This document shows positions 18,655-27,436 of a stretch of DNA of 64,000 nt, one piece after another. The stretch is from NCBI GenBank assembly GCA_943327755.2, contig CALPYF020000010.1:21001-85000 (forward strand), written 5' to 3'. The first letter of the stretch is position 1, and each line of letters begins with the position of its first letter. The DNA comes from Deinococcus hopiensis KR-140. GTDB taxonomy: Bacteria > Deinococcota > Deinococci > Deinococcales > Deinococcaceae. The position numbers and the translations under genes were made by a program. The notes under the pieces were generated by a model. It was not told where the DNA came from. It was given only the letters and a program-made list of their open reading frames with translations, and did not search any database.

Positions 18655-19182
18655 ATGAGCCGCCCCGCCCCCTCCCGCAGCCTGCTGCGCCCGGCGGACC
18701 TGATCGACCACGTCACGCACATCACGCCGGAGTTCCTGGCCGACCGGGGGCTGCACGGCCTGCTGCTGGACCTCGACAACACCCTGGTGCCGTACGGCAG
18801 CTACGACGAGGCGGGCGTCTCCCAGACCCTGACGTGGGTGCGGGACCTGAAACTCGCCGGGGTGGGCCTGTACCTCCTGAGCAACGCGACCGGCCAGCGG
18901 GCCGCGTTCTGGCTGGACAGACTGGAATTCCAGGGCGTCGGGCTGGCCGGAAAACCCAACCCCCGGGCATTCCGCAAGGCCCTGCGCGCCCTGAACCTGC
19001 CGCCCGCGCAGGTGGGCATGGTGGGCGACCAGCTGTTCACGGACGTGCTGGGCGGCAACCTCAGTGGCATGCACACCATCCTGGTGCGGCCCCTGGTCAC
19101 GAATTCCCTTCCTCACACCCGCGTGGCCCGCAGGCTGGAACGCGCGGTCCTGAAACGCTACGGGCACGACTGGCACCCCTGA
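18655..19182 (+). CDS. YqeG-family HAD phosphatase (subclass IIIA)
   Basis: The 175-residue protein has the HAD motifs in order: LLLDLDNTLVPYG (motif I, D-x-D-N-T), YLLSNAT (motif II), GKPNPRAFRKAL (motif III lysine) and MVGDQLFTDVLGGN (motif IV, G-D-Q-x-x-T-D). This is the pattern of the bacterial YqeG group, related to phosphatidylglycerophosphate phosphatase GEP4. The substrate here is unproven. GGAGT precedes ATG 18655. It is followed 63 bases later by pilB on the same strand. Confidence 0.88.
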   Translation: MSRPAPSRSLLRPADLIDHVTHITPEFLADRGLHGLLLDLDNTLVPYGSYDEAGVSQTLTWVRDLKLAGVGLYLLSNATGQRAAFWLDRLEFQGVGLAGKPNPRAFRKALRALNLPPAQVGMVGDQLFTDVLGGNLSGMHTILVRPLVTNSLPHTRVARRLERAVLKRYGHDWHP

Positions 19183-19245
19183 TGCGCCCTCACCTGTTCC
19201 CTCACTGTCCTCCCCATTTCCCTCACGCAAGGAGACTGAAACGCT

Positions 19246-21924
19246 ATGGCTCTTTCCATCGGTGACCGGCGCCTGGGCGCCATCCTGCTCGAGCAGGGCT
19301 ACGTCAATGACACGGATCTGCAAAAAGCCCTCGTCCGGCACGCCGAGGTCGGTGGCCGCCTCGCGGAGATCCTGATCGACTCCGGTCTGGTCGGCGAGAA
19401 ACGCATCGCGCGCGCCATCGAGGAAGCGCTCGGCATCCCGCTCGTGAACCTGCTGGTCGTCACGCCGGAACCGGCGGCGCTGCAGGCCGTGCGCGCCCAG
19501 ACGGCCCTGCAGTACCACGCCTTCCCCTTCGCCCTGGACGGGCAGACGCTGCGCGTGGCGATCGTCGATCCGCTCTCCAGCATGGCCATTGAGGCCCTCG
19601 AGGACGACAGCGGCCTGAACATCGAGGTGTACCAGGCGCTGCGCGACCAGATCATGTGGGCCATTGCCACCCACTACCCGGAACTGCACCTGACGGCCGA
19701 CGCGCCCGCCGAGGCGGAGGGCGGACCGGCGGGCGGCATGCTGGGCCAGCGCCTGATCAGCCGCGGCCTGATCAGCGACGCGCAGCTGCAGGTGGCGCTC
19801 GACGCGCAGCAGCAGACCGGCGAGCCGTTGGGCAGCACCCTGATCGCGCAGCGGATCATCAGCGAGGACCAGCTGTACGAGGTGCTGGCCGAGCAGAGCG
19901 GCGCGGTGTTCCTGCGTAACCCGCGTGACTTCCAGCCCAGTGAGGACGTGCTGGGCAGCATGCTGCGCGCCGACGCGCTGCGCCTGACCGCCGTGCCCGT
20001 CGACGAGACCGATCACGGCGTGACGGTCGTCGCCAGCGATCCGCGAAAGCGCGAGGACATCGAGGCGCTCGTCGGCCGGCCCGTGCAGCTCGTGTTGGCC
20101 AAACCGCGCGACATCGAGACCCTGATCGAGCGGTTCTACCCGCAGCGCGGGCGGCTGGGCGAGCAGATGGTGCAGCAGGGCACCCTGTCGCGCGAGCAGC
20201 TGCGCGAGGCGCTGCAGGTGCAGGCCCGCGAGGGCCGCGTCAAGCCGCTGGGCGAGGTGATCGTCGAGCTGGGCTTCGCCGCCGCCGACGAGATCGACAA
20301 CGCCCTGCAGAAACAGAACTCCGGGGGCGGGCGCCTGGAAGACACGCTGGTGCAGTCTGGGAAGCTCAGCCCGGAGATGCTGGCGCGCTCGCTGGCCGCG
20401 CAGCTCGGCTACGAGTTCCTCGACCCGGTTCAGAACCCGCCGGACAACAAGGTCGCGCTGATGATCCCCGAGACGACCGCCCGCCGCTACGGCGTGGTGC
20501 CGGTCCGGTTGCAGGGCGAGTCGCTGGTCGTGGCGATGAAGGACCCGCGCAACGTGTTCGCGCTGGACGACCTGAAGCTGATCACCGGGCGCGAGATCAT
20601 CCCGGCGGTCATGGCGGAAAAGGACATCACCCGCCTGATCGAGCGGTACTTCGGCAGCAAGGACATGGCGAACCTGAACCAGCAGCTCGCCAAGGAGAGT
20701 AAGGAACGCGAGAGCGCCAGCAAGCGTCAGGACGCCGAGGACCTCACGGCCGGGCTGGACGACAACGCCGTGGTGCGCGTCGTGGACAACATCATCCGCG
20801 AGGCGGCGCTGCAGGAGGCCAGCGACATCCACATCGAGCCGACCGAGACGGCCCTGAAGGTCCGCTACCGCGTGGACGGCATCCTGCGCGAGCAGAACGA
20901 GCTGCCCAAGGGCAGTTCTCAGAGCATCCTGGCCCGCATCAAGATCATGGGGCACCTCGACATCAGCGAGCGCCGCATTCCGCAGGACGGCCGCGTGCGC
21001 TTCAAGAAGGGCAGCATCGACCTCGACCTGCGACTGTCCACCCTGCCCACCGTGTACGGCGAGAAGGCCGTGATGCGTCTGCTGCAGAAGGCCAGCAACA
21101 TTCCCGAAGTCGAGCAGCTGGGCTTTTCCGAGCACAACTACCAGCGCTACCTGGACACCATCCACAAGCCCAACGGCATCTTCCTGGTGACCGGCCCGAC
21201 CGGCTCGGGGAAATCCTTCACCTCCTTCTCGACCCTCAAGCGCATCGCGGTGCCGGAGAAGAACACCACCACCATCGAGGATCCGGTCGAGTACGAGATT
21301 CCGGGCATCATCCAGTCGCAGGTGAACAACGTGGCGGGCATGACCTTCGCCCGCGCGCTGCGCGCCTTCCTGCGCCAGGACCCGGACATCATCTTCGTGG
21401 GCGAGATCCGCGACACCGAGACCGCCAAGATCGCCGTGGAAGCCGCGCTGACCGGCCACCTCGTGCTGGCCACGCTGCACACGAACGACGCGCCGGGCGC
21501 CATCGTGCGTCTGGAGGAGATGGGCGTCGAGCACTTCAACATCGGCGCGGCCGTGGTGGGTGTGGTCGCACAGCGCCTGGTGCGCAAGGTCTGCCCGGAC
21601 TGCAAGGCCCCCACGAACGCCGACCCGGACGTCCTGCGCCGCCTCGGGATCACCGAACGCGACCTGCGCGGCGCGCAGCTCATGCGCGGCGCGGGCTGCA
21701 ACCGCTGCGGCGGCACCGGCTACAAGGGCCGCATGGGCATCCACGAACTGATGGTCATCGACGAGCCGCTGCGCGTCGCGATCGGTTCGGGCAAGAACGC
21801 CACCGAGATCACCGAGGTCGCCATCAACCAGAGCGGCATGAAGACCCTCCGTCAGGACGGGATCGAGAAGGCCCTCAAGGGCATCACGACCCTGGAAGAG
21901 GTCCTGGCCGTCACCAGCAAGTAA
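19246..21924 (+). CDS. pilB: Type IV pilus/secretion extension ATPase PilB
   Basis: PilB powers pilus assembly at the inner membrane. The 892-residue protein is long because it carries repeated N-terminal GspE-N modules (RRLGAILLEQGYVND from ~residue 4; GQRLISRGLISDAQLQVAL at ~165; GEQMVQQGTLSREQLREAL at ~305), an arrangement known in Thermus-Deinococcus PilB/PilF. The ATPase core has GPTGSGKSFTSFS (Walker A), the Asp box TTIEDPVEYE, LRQDPDIIFVGEIRDTETA (Walker B) and a zinc tetracysteine (CPDC ... CNRC). It may also serve natural transformation. AAGGAG lies upstream. Confidence 0.94.
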   Translation: MALSIGDRRLGAILLEQGYVNDTDLQKALVRHAEVGGRLAEILIDSGLVGEKRIARAIEEALGIPLVNLLVVTPEPAALQAVRAQTALQYHAFPFALDGQTLRVAIVDPLSSMAIEALEDDSGLNIEVYQALRDQIMWAIATHYPELHLTADAPAEAEGGPAGGMLGQRLISRGLISDAQLQVALDAQQQTGEPLGSTLIAQRIISEDQLYEVLAEQSGAVFLRNPRDFQPSEDVLGSMLRADALRLTAVPVDETDHGVTVVASDPRKREDIEALVGRPVQLVLAKPRDIETLIERFYPQRGRLGEQMVQQGTLSREQLREALQVQAREGRVKPLGEVIVELGFAAADEIDNALQKQNSGGGRLEDTLVQSGKLSPEMLARSLAAQLGYEFLDPVQNPPDNKVALMIPETTARRYGVVPVRLQGESLVVAMKDPRNVFALDDLKLITGREIIPAVMAEKDITRLIERYFGSKDMANLNQQLAKESKERESASKRQDAEDLTAGLDDNAVVRVVDNIIREAALQEASDIHIEPTETALKVRYRVDGILREQNELPKGSSQSILARIKIMGHLDISERRIPQDGRVRFKKGSIDLDLRLSTLPTVYGEKAVMRLLQKASNIPEVEQLGFSEHNYQRYLDTIHKPNGIFLVTGPTGSGKSFTSFSTLKRIAVPEKNTTTIEDPVEYEIPGIIQSQVNNVAGMTFARALRAFLRQDPDIIFVGEIRDTETAKIAVEAALTGHLVLATLHTNDAPGAIVRLEEMGVEHFNIGAAVVGVVAQRLVRKVCPDCKAPTNADPDVLRRLGITERDLRGAQLMRGAGCNRCGGTGYKGRMGIHELMVIDEPLRVAIGSGKNATEITEVAINQSGMKTLRQDGIEKALKGITTLEEVLAVTSK

Positions 21925-21967
21925 TTGAAGTTTCTCGCCCCCCGCCCCCCCGCCCGAGGTGACCCGT

Positions 21968-23245
21968 ATGACCCAGCCTGCCGCCGACATCACCGACATC
22001 CTGCGTTTCGCCGCCGACAAGGGCGCCTCCGACGTGATCATCACCGTCGGGCTGTCCCCACAGTTCAAGTTGCAGGGCGTGTACGACTCGCAGGGCTTCG
22101 CGGAACTCGCCGCGACCGACACCCGCAAACTGATGTACTCGATGATGAACGAGAAGCAGCAGCGGACCTTCGAGGAACGCCGCGAGCTGGACTTCTCGTT
22201 CGCGCTGGGCGAGAAGGCGCGCTTCCGCGTGAACGCGTTCATGCAGCGCGGCAACGTGGGCGGCGTGCTCCGCCTGATTCCCACGAAGATCAAGAGCGCG
22301 CAGGAGATGGGCCTGCCCGCCAACGTCATCGAGATCGCCAACGCCCCGCGCGGCCTGGTGCTCGTGACCGGCCCGACCGGCTCGGGCAAGTCCACGACGC
22401 TCGCGGCGATGATCGACCACATCAACACCACCAAGCGGCTGCATATCATGACCATCGAGGACCCCATCGAGTTCATGCACACGCACAAGCAGTCGATCAT
22501 CAACCAGCGTGAGGTCGGCGCGGACACCATGAGCTTCAACGACGCGCTGCGCGCCGTGCTGCGTCAGGCGCCCGACGTGATCCTCGTGGGCGAAATGCGC
22601 GACTACGAGACCATCAAGGCCGCCGTGACCGCCGCCGAGACCGGACACCTCGTGATGGGCACCCTGCACACGAACAGTGCCCCGGAATCCATCGACCGTA
22701 TCGTGGACGTGTTCCCCGAGGAGCAGCAGGAACAGATCCGCGTGCAGCTCGCGAACAACCTCGTGGCGGTCATGACGCAGCAGCTGCTGCCGCGCCTGGA
22801 CGGACAGGGCCGCATCCTGGCGTACGAACTGCTGATCGCCAACCCCGCCGTGCGCGCCCTGATCCGCGAGGGCAAGACGTACCAGATCACGTCCGTCATG
22901 CAGACCGGCGCCCGTGAGGGCATGGTCACCATGGACGCCTTCCTGGCGAACCTGTACCGCCGCCGCGTGATCTCCTTCGACACCGGCGTCGAGCGCGCTG
23001 TGGACAGCAAGGAATTCGCCCGACTGGCCAACGACCCCAGCATCGGCACGGGCGCGGCGGGCGGCGCCGCCGGGATGCCCGCCGGGTACGGCAGCGCGCC
23101 CGTGCCGGGCTTCGGCGCGACCGTCACCCCCGCGCAGGGCGGCTACGCGTCCGGCCGCAACGACTTCGGCCGGGGCGGCGGCGACGCCCGCACCACCAGC
23201 ACCCCCGAGACGAACCCCGGCGGGAGCGGCTACGGCAGGCGGTAA
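21968..23245 (+). CDS. pilT: Type IV pilus retraction ATPase PilT
   Basis: PilT drives pilus retraction, twitching and often DNA uptake. It shows the N-terminal 'GASDVIITVG' domain, GPTGSGKSTTLAAMIDHIN (Walker A), IMTIEDPIEFMH (Asp box), LRQAPDVILVGEMRDYETI (Walker B), TGHLVMGTLHTNSA (His box) and the AIRNLIRE-like ALIREGKTYQ. ATG 21968 is chosen since GAGGTGA precedes it by six bases; GTG 21959 is three codons earlier. The C-terminal ~60 residues are a Gly/Ala-rich tail beyond the normal PilT end. It follows pilB by 43 bases. Confidence 0.93.
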   Translation: MTQPAADITDILRFAADKGASDVIITVGLSPQFKLQGVYDSQGFAELAATDTRKLMYSMMNEKQQRTFEERRELDFSFALGEKARFRVNAFMQRGNVGGVLRLIPTKIKSAQEMGLPANVIEIANAPRGLVLVTGPTGSGKSTTLAAMIDHINTTKRLHIMTIEDPIEFMHTHKQSIINQREVGADTMSFNDALRAVLRQAPDVILVGEMRDYETIKAAVTAAETGHLVMGTLHTNSAPESIDRIVDVFPEEQQEQIRVQLANNLVAVMTQQLLPRLDGQGRILAYELLIANPAVRALIREGKTYQITSVMQTGAREGMVTMDAFLANLYRRRVISFDTGVERAVDSKEFARLANDPSIGTGAAGGAAGMPAGYGSAPVPGFGATVTPAQGGYASGRNDFGRGGGDARTTSTPETNPGGSGYGRR

Positions 23246-23260
23246 GGGGCGTTGATGGGT

Positions 23261-23312
23261 GACAGTCGATGGTTGATGGAAGGGACTCCCCCTCTATCAA
23301 CCATCGACTGTC
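23261..23312. repeat. Inverted repeat between pilT and deoA
   Basis: GACAGTCGATGGTTGAT (23261-23277) and its exact complement (23296-23312) form a 17-bp perfect stem with an 18-base loop. It lies between two converging genes and may terminate both. The word use, GATGGTTGATGG, resembles other short Deinococcus intergenic repeats. Confidence 0.65.
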
Positions 23313-23325
23313 AACTATCGACCCG

Positions 23326-24627
23326 TCAGAACACGCGGTCGAGGATCAGCGGTTCCGGCGCGGGGGCCTGGGCGCTGATGGTCAGGCCCTCGGTGAGGAG
23401 GCGCTGAGCGGCATCGAGGCCGCGCGCGTCACGGTGGTAGATGCGCAGGACGGGTTCGCCCGCCCCGACGGCCTCGCCGGGTTTGCGCAGGAGTTCCACG
23501 CCGACGCCGTGGTCGATGGCCTCGCCCTTGCGTTCGCGGCCGCCACCCAGCACGAGCACCGCGCGGCCGACGCTCAGGGCGTCGATGCCCGCCACGAAGC
23601 CGGATTCGGGGGCGGTCACGTCGGCGCGGCCGGGCGCCACGTCGAACTTGCTCACGTCGTCCACGTAGGTGGCGTCGCCGCCCTGCGCCTCGATGAACGC
23701 GCGGAACTTCGCCAGGGCGCTGCCGTCTTGCAGGGTGGCGCGCGCGCGGGCCTCGGCGGCCGCCTCGTCCTCGCCCTGGGCGGCCAGCGCCTCCACGGCC
23801 AGCGCCACGCACAGTTCGGTCAGGTCGCCCGGACCTTCACCGCGCAGGGTCGCCAGGGCCTCCAGCACCTCCAGGCTGTTCCCGGCCATGTGGCCTAGCG
23901 GGGTGTCCATGTCGGTCAGCACGGCGCGCACCTGCCGCCCGGCGCGGTTGCCGATGTCCACCATCGCGCGGGCCAGACCGCGCCCGGCGTCCAGGGTACG
24001 CATGAACGCCCCGGCACCGACCTTCACGTCCAGCACGACGGTGTGCGCGCCGGACGCGAGTTTCTTGCTCATGATGCTGCTGGCGATCAGCGGCAGGCAG
24101 TCCACGGTGGCGGTCACGTCCCGCAGCGCGTACAGTTTCCCGTCCGCCGGGGCGAGGTCCTTGCTCTGGCCGACCAGCGCGAGGCCGATCTCGCGCGCCT
24201 GGGTCAGGAACTGCTCCTCTTCCAGCTCGCTGGTCCAGCCGGGGATGCTCTCCAATTTGTCTATGGTGCCGCCGGTGTGCGCCAGGCCGCGCCCGCTCAT
24301 CTTGGCGACGGTCTGGCCCAGCGCGGCCAGCATGGGCGTCAGGATCAGGCTGGTCTTGTCGCCCACGCCGCCCGTGGAGTGCTTGTCCACCGTGCGCGGC
24401 AGATCGCCGAGGTTCATCAGGTCGCCGCTCTCGGCCATGACCATGGTCAGGTCGGCCGTTTCCTGTTCGGCCATGCCGCGCAGGAACACGGCCATCAGCC
24501 ACGCGCTCATCTGGTAATCGGGCACGTCGCCGCGCGTGTACCCCAGCACCAGGGTCTCGAGTTCCTCGCGGGTGTGCTCTAGGCCGTCGCGTTTTTTGCG
24601 GATCAGGTCGGGAATGATCGCGGTCAT
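23326..24627 (-). CDS. deoA: Pyrimidine-nucleoside/thymidine phosphorylase
   Basis: It cleaves thymidine (and possibly uridine) to base and (deoxy)ribose phosphate for salvage. The 433-residue protein contains the family signature (SGRGLAHTGGTIDKLESIPG), the phosphate-binding KHSTGGVGDKTSLI and the C-terminal domain with GVGVELLRKPGEAVGAGEP. Length matches the Gram-positive-type pyrimidine-nucleoside phosphorylases. ATG 24627 has a TACACT -10 element five bases upstream, suggesting a leaderless mRNA. Thymidine versus broad specificity cannot be decided here; Pdp would be an alternative name. Confidence 0.92.
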   Translation of the reverse strand: MTAIIPDLIRKKRDGLEHTREELETLVLGYTRGDVPDYQMSAWLMAVFLRGMAEQETADLTMVMAESGDLMNLGDLPRTVDKHSTGGVGDKTSLILTPMLAALGQTVAKMSGRGLAHTGGTIDKLESIPGWTSELEEEQFLTQAREIGLALVGQSKDLAPADGKLYALRDVTATVDCLPLIASSIMSKKLASGAHTVVLDVKVGAGAFMRTLDAGRGLARAMVDIGNRAGRQVRAVLTDMDTPLGHMAGNSLEVLEALATLRGEGPGDLTELCVALAVEALAAQGEDEAAAEARARATLQDGSALAKFRAFIEAQGGDATYVDDVSKFDVAPGRADVTAPESGFVAGIDALSVGRAVLVLGGGRERKGEAIDHGVGVELLRKPGEAVGAGEPVLRIYHRDARGLDAAQRLLTEGLTISAQAPAPEPLILDRVF

Positions 24628-24632
24628 AGGCC

Positions 24633-24638
24633 AGTGTA
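24633..24638 (-). promoter_or_regulatory. -10 element of deoA, leaderless type
   Basis: TACACT on the minus strand ends five bases before the deoA ATG. No Shine-Dalgarno sequence is present. Confidence 0.55.
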
Positions 24639-24732
24639 CGTCCCAGGGGTGGAAAACTGTCCCGGCACGCGGGGCAGGTCGCCCGGCGGCAGGCAGCGGC
24701 CAGTGTCCCCAGGGTGCGGGGCACTGCCGCAG

Positions 24733-25191
24733 TCAGTCGGCCTGCGCGGTCTCCTCGCCGCTCGTCCAGCCGACCTTCTTGTGCGTGCCATCGCAGTAGG
24801 GCTTGTTGCCGCTCTGGCCGCAGCGGCACAGCGCGGCGCGCACGTCCTTCTGCTCGCCGCCGGGCGTGTCGATCACGAGGTTGCCCCGGATCATCAGGGG
24901 ACCGTCGGGGCTGGGGGTGATGGTGGTGATCTCGTCGGGCATCTCGGTCTCCTGTCCGTCCAGGACGTAGTGCAGCGCCCCGGTGGGGCAGGTGCGGACG
25001 ACCGCCGCGACCGCGTCGGCCCCGGCGTTGGCGGGCTGGATCCACGGGCGGGCCTTCGGGTCGAACACGTCAGGCAGACCACGGACGCAGTTGGCGACGT
25101 GCAGGCAGCGCCGGGCGTCGTAGTACACCGTGATGCCGGGCGCCGTGTACGCCTTCCCCTGCGCGAGGTCCTCGTTGGTGGGCGTGGTCAT
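24733..25191 (-). CDS. Two-domain iron-sulfur protein (YjdI-like Fer4_19 plus CDGSH)
   Basis: The 152-residue product joins two Fe-S modules. Residues ~20-80 resemble the YjdI/Fer4_19 domain (DARRCLHVANCVRGLPDVFD ... VVRTCPTGALHY), and residues ~125-145 are a CDGSH domain (CRCGQSGNKPYCDGTHKK), where three Cys and one His bind a 2Fe-2S cluster. Such proteins are thought to act in electron transfer or redox sensing. ATG 25191 overlaps the stop of the WYL regulator gene as ATGA, so the regulator may be linked to its redox state or expression (inference). Confidence 0.85.
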   Translation of the reverse strand: MTTPTNEDLAQGKAYTAPGITVYYDARRCLHVANCVRGLPDVFDPKARPWIQPANAGADAVAAVVRTCPTGALHYVLDGQETEMPDEITTITPSPDGPLMIRGNLVIDTPGGEQKDVRAALCRCGQSGNKPYCDGTHKKVGWTSGEETAQAD

Positions 25192-26177
25192 GCCCCAGTG
25201 TACGCAGTGCTGGCAGGCCCGGACGGTGCAGCGTCGGTGTGGGCGGCGCAGCGCTCGGCCAGTCGGGCGAATTCGGCGCGCAGTTCGGGCGGGCTGTCCA
25301 CGCGGAAGTCGCAGTCCAGGCCCAGCAGGAACGCCGCGAAGCCGCTCAAGCCCTCGCGGGTGGTGGTCAGGCGCGTGCCGTGCGCGTCTGGGCGCACCTC
25401 CGTGCCCCAGGTGGACACCCGGCCGCGCAGGTCCTCCGGGGGGCAGTCGAGCCACACGCTGATCTGGTAGGTGGGTGCCGGGGCGCGCAGCGTGGAGCGC
25501 AGATACGCGGCGGCGTCGAAGTCGGGTTCGGGCGTGAACCGGCGGGCTTGCACGGTCAGGGCGCTCATGCGGTCCAGCCGGAACGACCGCCGCGCGCCGC
25601 GCAGGTGGCAGTACGCGACGGCGTACCAGCGGCCCTCCAGGTGCACCACGCGGTGCACGTCCGCGTCACGGCGCGTCTCGGGGGCGTCGGGGGCAGCGTA
25701 CGTGAAGGTGACGGTGCAGGCGTCGCGCACGGCCCGCAGCAGCGCCGCGAGCAGGTGCGCGTCGGTGGGGGCCACCCAGGGGCCGGTGTCGAACTGCACG
25801 CTGCCCTCCAGGGCCAGCATGTCGGCGCGCAGGTCGTGCGGGAGGCTGCGCGAGAGCTTCGCGCTGGCGGCCTCGGCGGCGGGGGCCAGGGCGTGCAGGC
25901 CAAGGTGGCGCAGGGTGCGCAGGCCCAGCGCGGCGGCCAGCGCCTCCTCGGGCGTGAACATCAGTGGGGGCAGGCGGAAACCGGCCTTCAGGCGGTACGC
26001 GCCGCCCACGCCCCGGCGGCCCTCGACCGGAATCCCGAGGTCCTGGAGGCGGGCGACGTAGCGCTGCACGGTGCGGGGGCTGACCTCCAGGCGGCGGGCC
26101 AGGTCGGCGCCGCTGACCTCCTCGTGCGCCTGGAGGAGTTCCAGCACGGTCAGCACCCGCATGCTCGGGTCGTACAT
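25188..26177 (-). CDS. WYL-domain transcriptional regulator (YafY type)
   Basis: The 329-residue protein begins with a DeoR-like winged helix (VLTVLELLQAHEEVSGADLARRLEVSPRTVQRYVARLQDLGIPVEG) followed by a WYL domain. The motif is recognisable in VVHLEGRWYAVAYCHLRGARRSFRLDRM (residues ~180-207). A WCX-like C-terminal part follows. WYL proteins bind ligands or nucleic acid and control many stress systems. The gene is divergent from the DinB array and overlaps the Fe-S protein gene by four bases. Its -10 element is TACCAT at 26184-26189. Confidence 0.9.
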   Translation of the reverse strand: MYDPSMRVLTVLELLQAHEEVSGADLARRLEVSPRTVQRYVARLQDLGIPVEGRRGVGGAYRLKAGFRLPPLMFTPEEALAAALGLRTLRHLGLHALAPAAEAASAKLSRSLPHDLRADMLALEGSVQFDTGPWVAPTDAHLLAALLRAVRDACTVTFTYAAPDAPETRRDADVHRVVHLEGRWYAVAYCHLRGARRSFRLDRMSALTVQARRFTPEPDFDAAAYLRSTLRAPAPTYQISVWLDCPPEDLRGRVSTWGTEVRPDAHGTRLTTTREGLSGFAAFLLGLDCDFRVDSPPELRAEFARLAERCAAHTDAAPSGPASTAYTGA

Positions 26178-26183
26178 GCCGTC

Positions 26184-26189
26184 ATGGTA
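26184..26189 (-). promoter_or_regulatory. -10 element of the WYL regulator gene
   Basis: TACCAT on the minus strand lies six bases before ATG 26177, a leaderless arrangement. The 86-base spacer to the divergent DinB gene must hold both promoters. Confidence 0.4.
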
Positions 26190-26263
26190 ATCGGAATAGG
26201 CGTCACGTTCTGACGGGAATCCGGATTATGCTGAGGGCAGATTCAACCCCAGGAGGTTCCATC

Positions 26264-26758
26264 ATGACCGCACCCGCTGCCGAGTCCGCCGCTGCCCTGT
26301 CGCCCGCCCTGTCCATTCCCGACTTCATCGCTCACTGGCAGGGGCACCGCGCCCTGACCCGCCGCGTCATTGAGGCCTTCCCCGACGATCAGCTGTTCAC
26401 CTTCAGCCTGGGCGGCATGCGGCCCTTCGGCGCGCAGGCCACCGAGATCCACCTCGTGGACGCCATGACCGTCACCGCCATGCGGACCGGCGAGTGGCCC
26501 GAACCCGACTGGGCGAGCGGCCCCACCGACCGCGCCAGCCTGCTGGCCGCCTGGGACGAGGTGAGCGCCGAACTGGAGCAGCACGGCCCGCTCACCGACC
26601 CGGCCTTCTTCACGGGGATGCATGCCCTGCCGTGGGGCGAGATGCCCGGCTGGGTCGCCGCGATCTACGCCGTGGACAACGAAATCCACCACCGCGCCCA
26701 GGGGTACGTGTCCCTGCGCGCCCTCGGGATCGAACCACCCGCCTTCTACGAGCGCTGA
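26264..26758 (+). CDS. DinB/YfiT-family protein, first of four
   Basis: The 164-residue product is a four-helix DinB-fold protein, a superfamily of metal-binding thiol-dependent enzymes. It shows the typical elements: an early helix (IPDFIAHWQGHRALTRRVIEA), EIHLVDA in the second helix and DNEIHHRAQGYVSLRALGI in the third, supplying His ligands. ATG 26264 has GGAGG nine bases upstream; an in-frame ATG at 26228 is rejected. It is divergent from the WYL regulator and heads a cluster of four related genes. Its substrate is unknown. Confidence 0.85.
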   Translation: MTAPAAESAAALSPALSIPDFIAHWQGHRALTRRVIEAFPDDQLFTFSLGGMRPFGAQATEIHLVDAMTVTAMRTGEWPEPDWASGPTDRASLLAAWDEVSAELEQHGPLTDPAFFTGMHALPWGEMPGWVAAIYAVDNEIHHRAQGYVSLRALGIEPPAFYER

Positions 26759-26761
26759 GCC

Positions 26762-27331
26762 GTGAACCCCGCCACGCTGTACGACCACCTGACCCGGGCG
26801 CGGCGCGACCTGATGGCGACGTTGCACGCCGTGCCGGACGACGTGCTGCGGTCGCCGCTGCTGCGCGGCGAGCGGTTCCACTCCATCCTCGACCTGCTGG
26901 TCCACACCGCCGAGGTCGAGGACGGCTGGATCCACGGGGACTTCCAGGGCCTCCCGATGGTGCAGGACCGCTTCCCGGACATCGGGGCGGGCGCGGCCGG
27001 ACCCGGCACGACCCTCGGCCTGGACGCCGTCGCCGCGTATTGGCAGGCGGTCGAGGCGGACACCCGCGCGTACCTCGGCCACCTGACGGACGCCGACCTG
27101 AATCGCACCGTCACGCTGGACGACTGGCCCGAGGGTTACCGGCAGTTCACGCTGAGCGGGCTGGTCTGGCACGTCCTGCTGCACGAGGTGCGGCACACGG
27201 CGCAGATCGCCGCGCTGCTGCGCACCCAGGGCGTGAAACCGCCGCAGCTGGACCTGCTGTTCTATCTGCCCGCGCTGGAGACCGGACGGTCCGCCGCCGC
27301 CTTCGTGAACCCACCCCCGGAGGACGCATGA
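26762..27331 (+). CDS. DinB-family protein, second of four
   Basis: Starting at GTG 26762, three bases after the previous stop, this 189-residue product has the DinB pattern: LYDHLTRARRDLMATLHAVPDDVL, then FHSILDLLVHTAEVEDGWIHG and WHVLLHEVRHTAQIAALLRTQGV, where VLHE-x-x-H-x-x-Q is the classic third-helix motif. It is more like the DUF664/DinB_2 branch than gene 1. No typical Shine-Dalgarno sequence is seen, and translation is probably coupled to the preceding gene. Confidence 0.85.
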   Translation: MNPATLYDHLTRARRDLMATLHAVPDDVLRSPLLRGERFHSILDLLVHTAEVEDGWIHGDFQGLPMVQDRFPDIGAGAAGPGTTLGLDAVAAYWQAVEADTRAYLGHLTDADLNRTVTLDDWPEGYRQFTLSGLVWHVLLHEVRHTAQIAALLRTQGVKPPQLDLLFYLPALETGRSAAAFVNPPPEDA

Positions 27332-27420
27332 ACCCCGCCGCTTCCCCCACGCCCACGCCGCCCCCGGCCCGCCCCGCGCCGCAGCGACCCGCCAAGCGCA
27401 TCCGCTGCCAGCTACCCTGA
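27328..27420 (+). CDS. Possible 30-residue Pro-rich peptide between DinB genes
   Basis: ATG 27328 overlaps the stop of the previous gene (ATGA) and has GGAGG six bases upstream. The frame encodes MNPAASPTPTPPPARPAPQR and ten further residues, and ends TGA at 27420. Low complexity and length make a functional product doubtful; it may serve mainly to keep ribosomes coupled to the next gene. Confidence 0.3.
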   Translation: MNPAASPTPTPPPARPAPQRPAKRIRCQLP

Positions 27421-27436
27421 CCCCTCCGGAGACCGC

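Noticed and set aside
18535..22539. 1334-codon minus-strand frame opposite pilB and pilT
   Set aside because: Low-complexity shadow created by codon bias; the plus strand has unambiguous pilB and pilT motifs.
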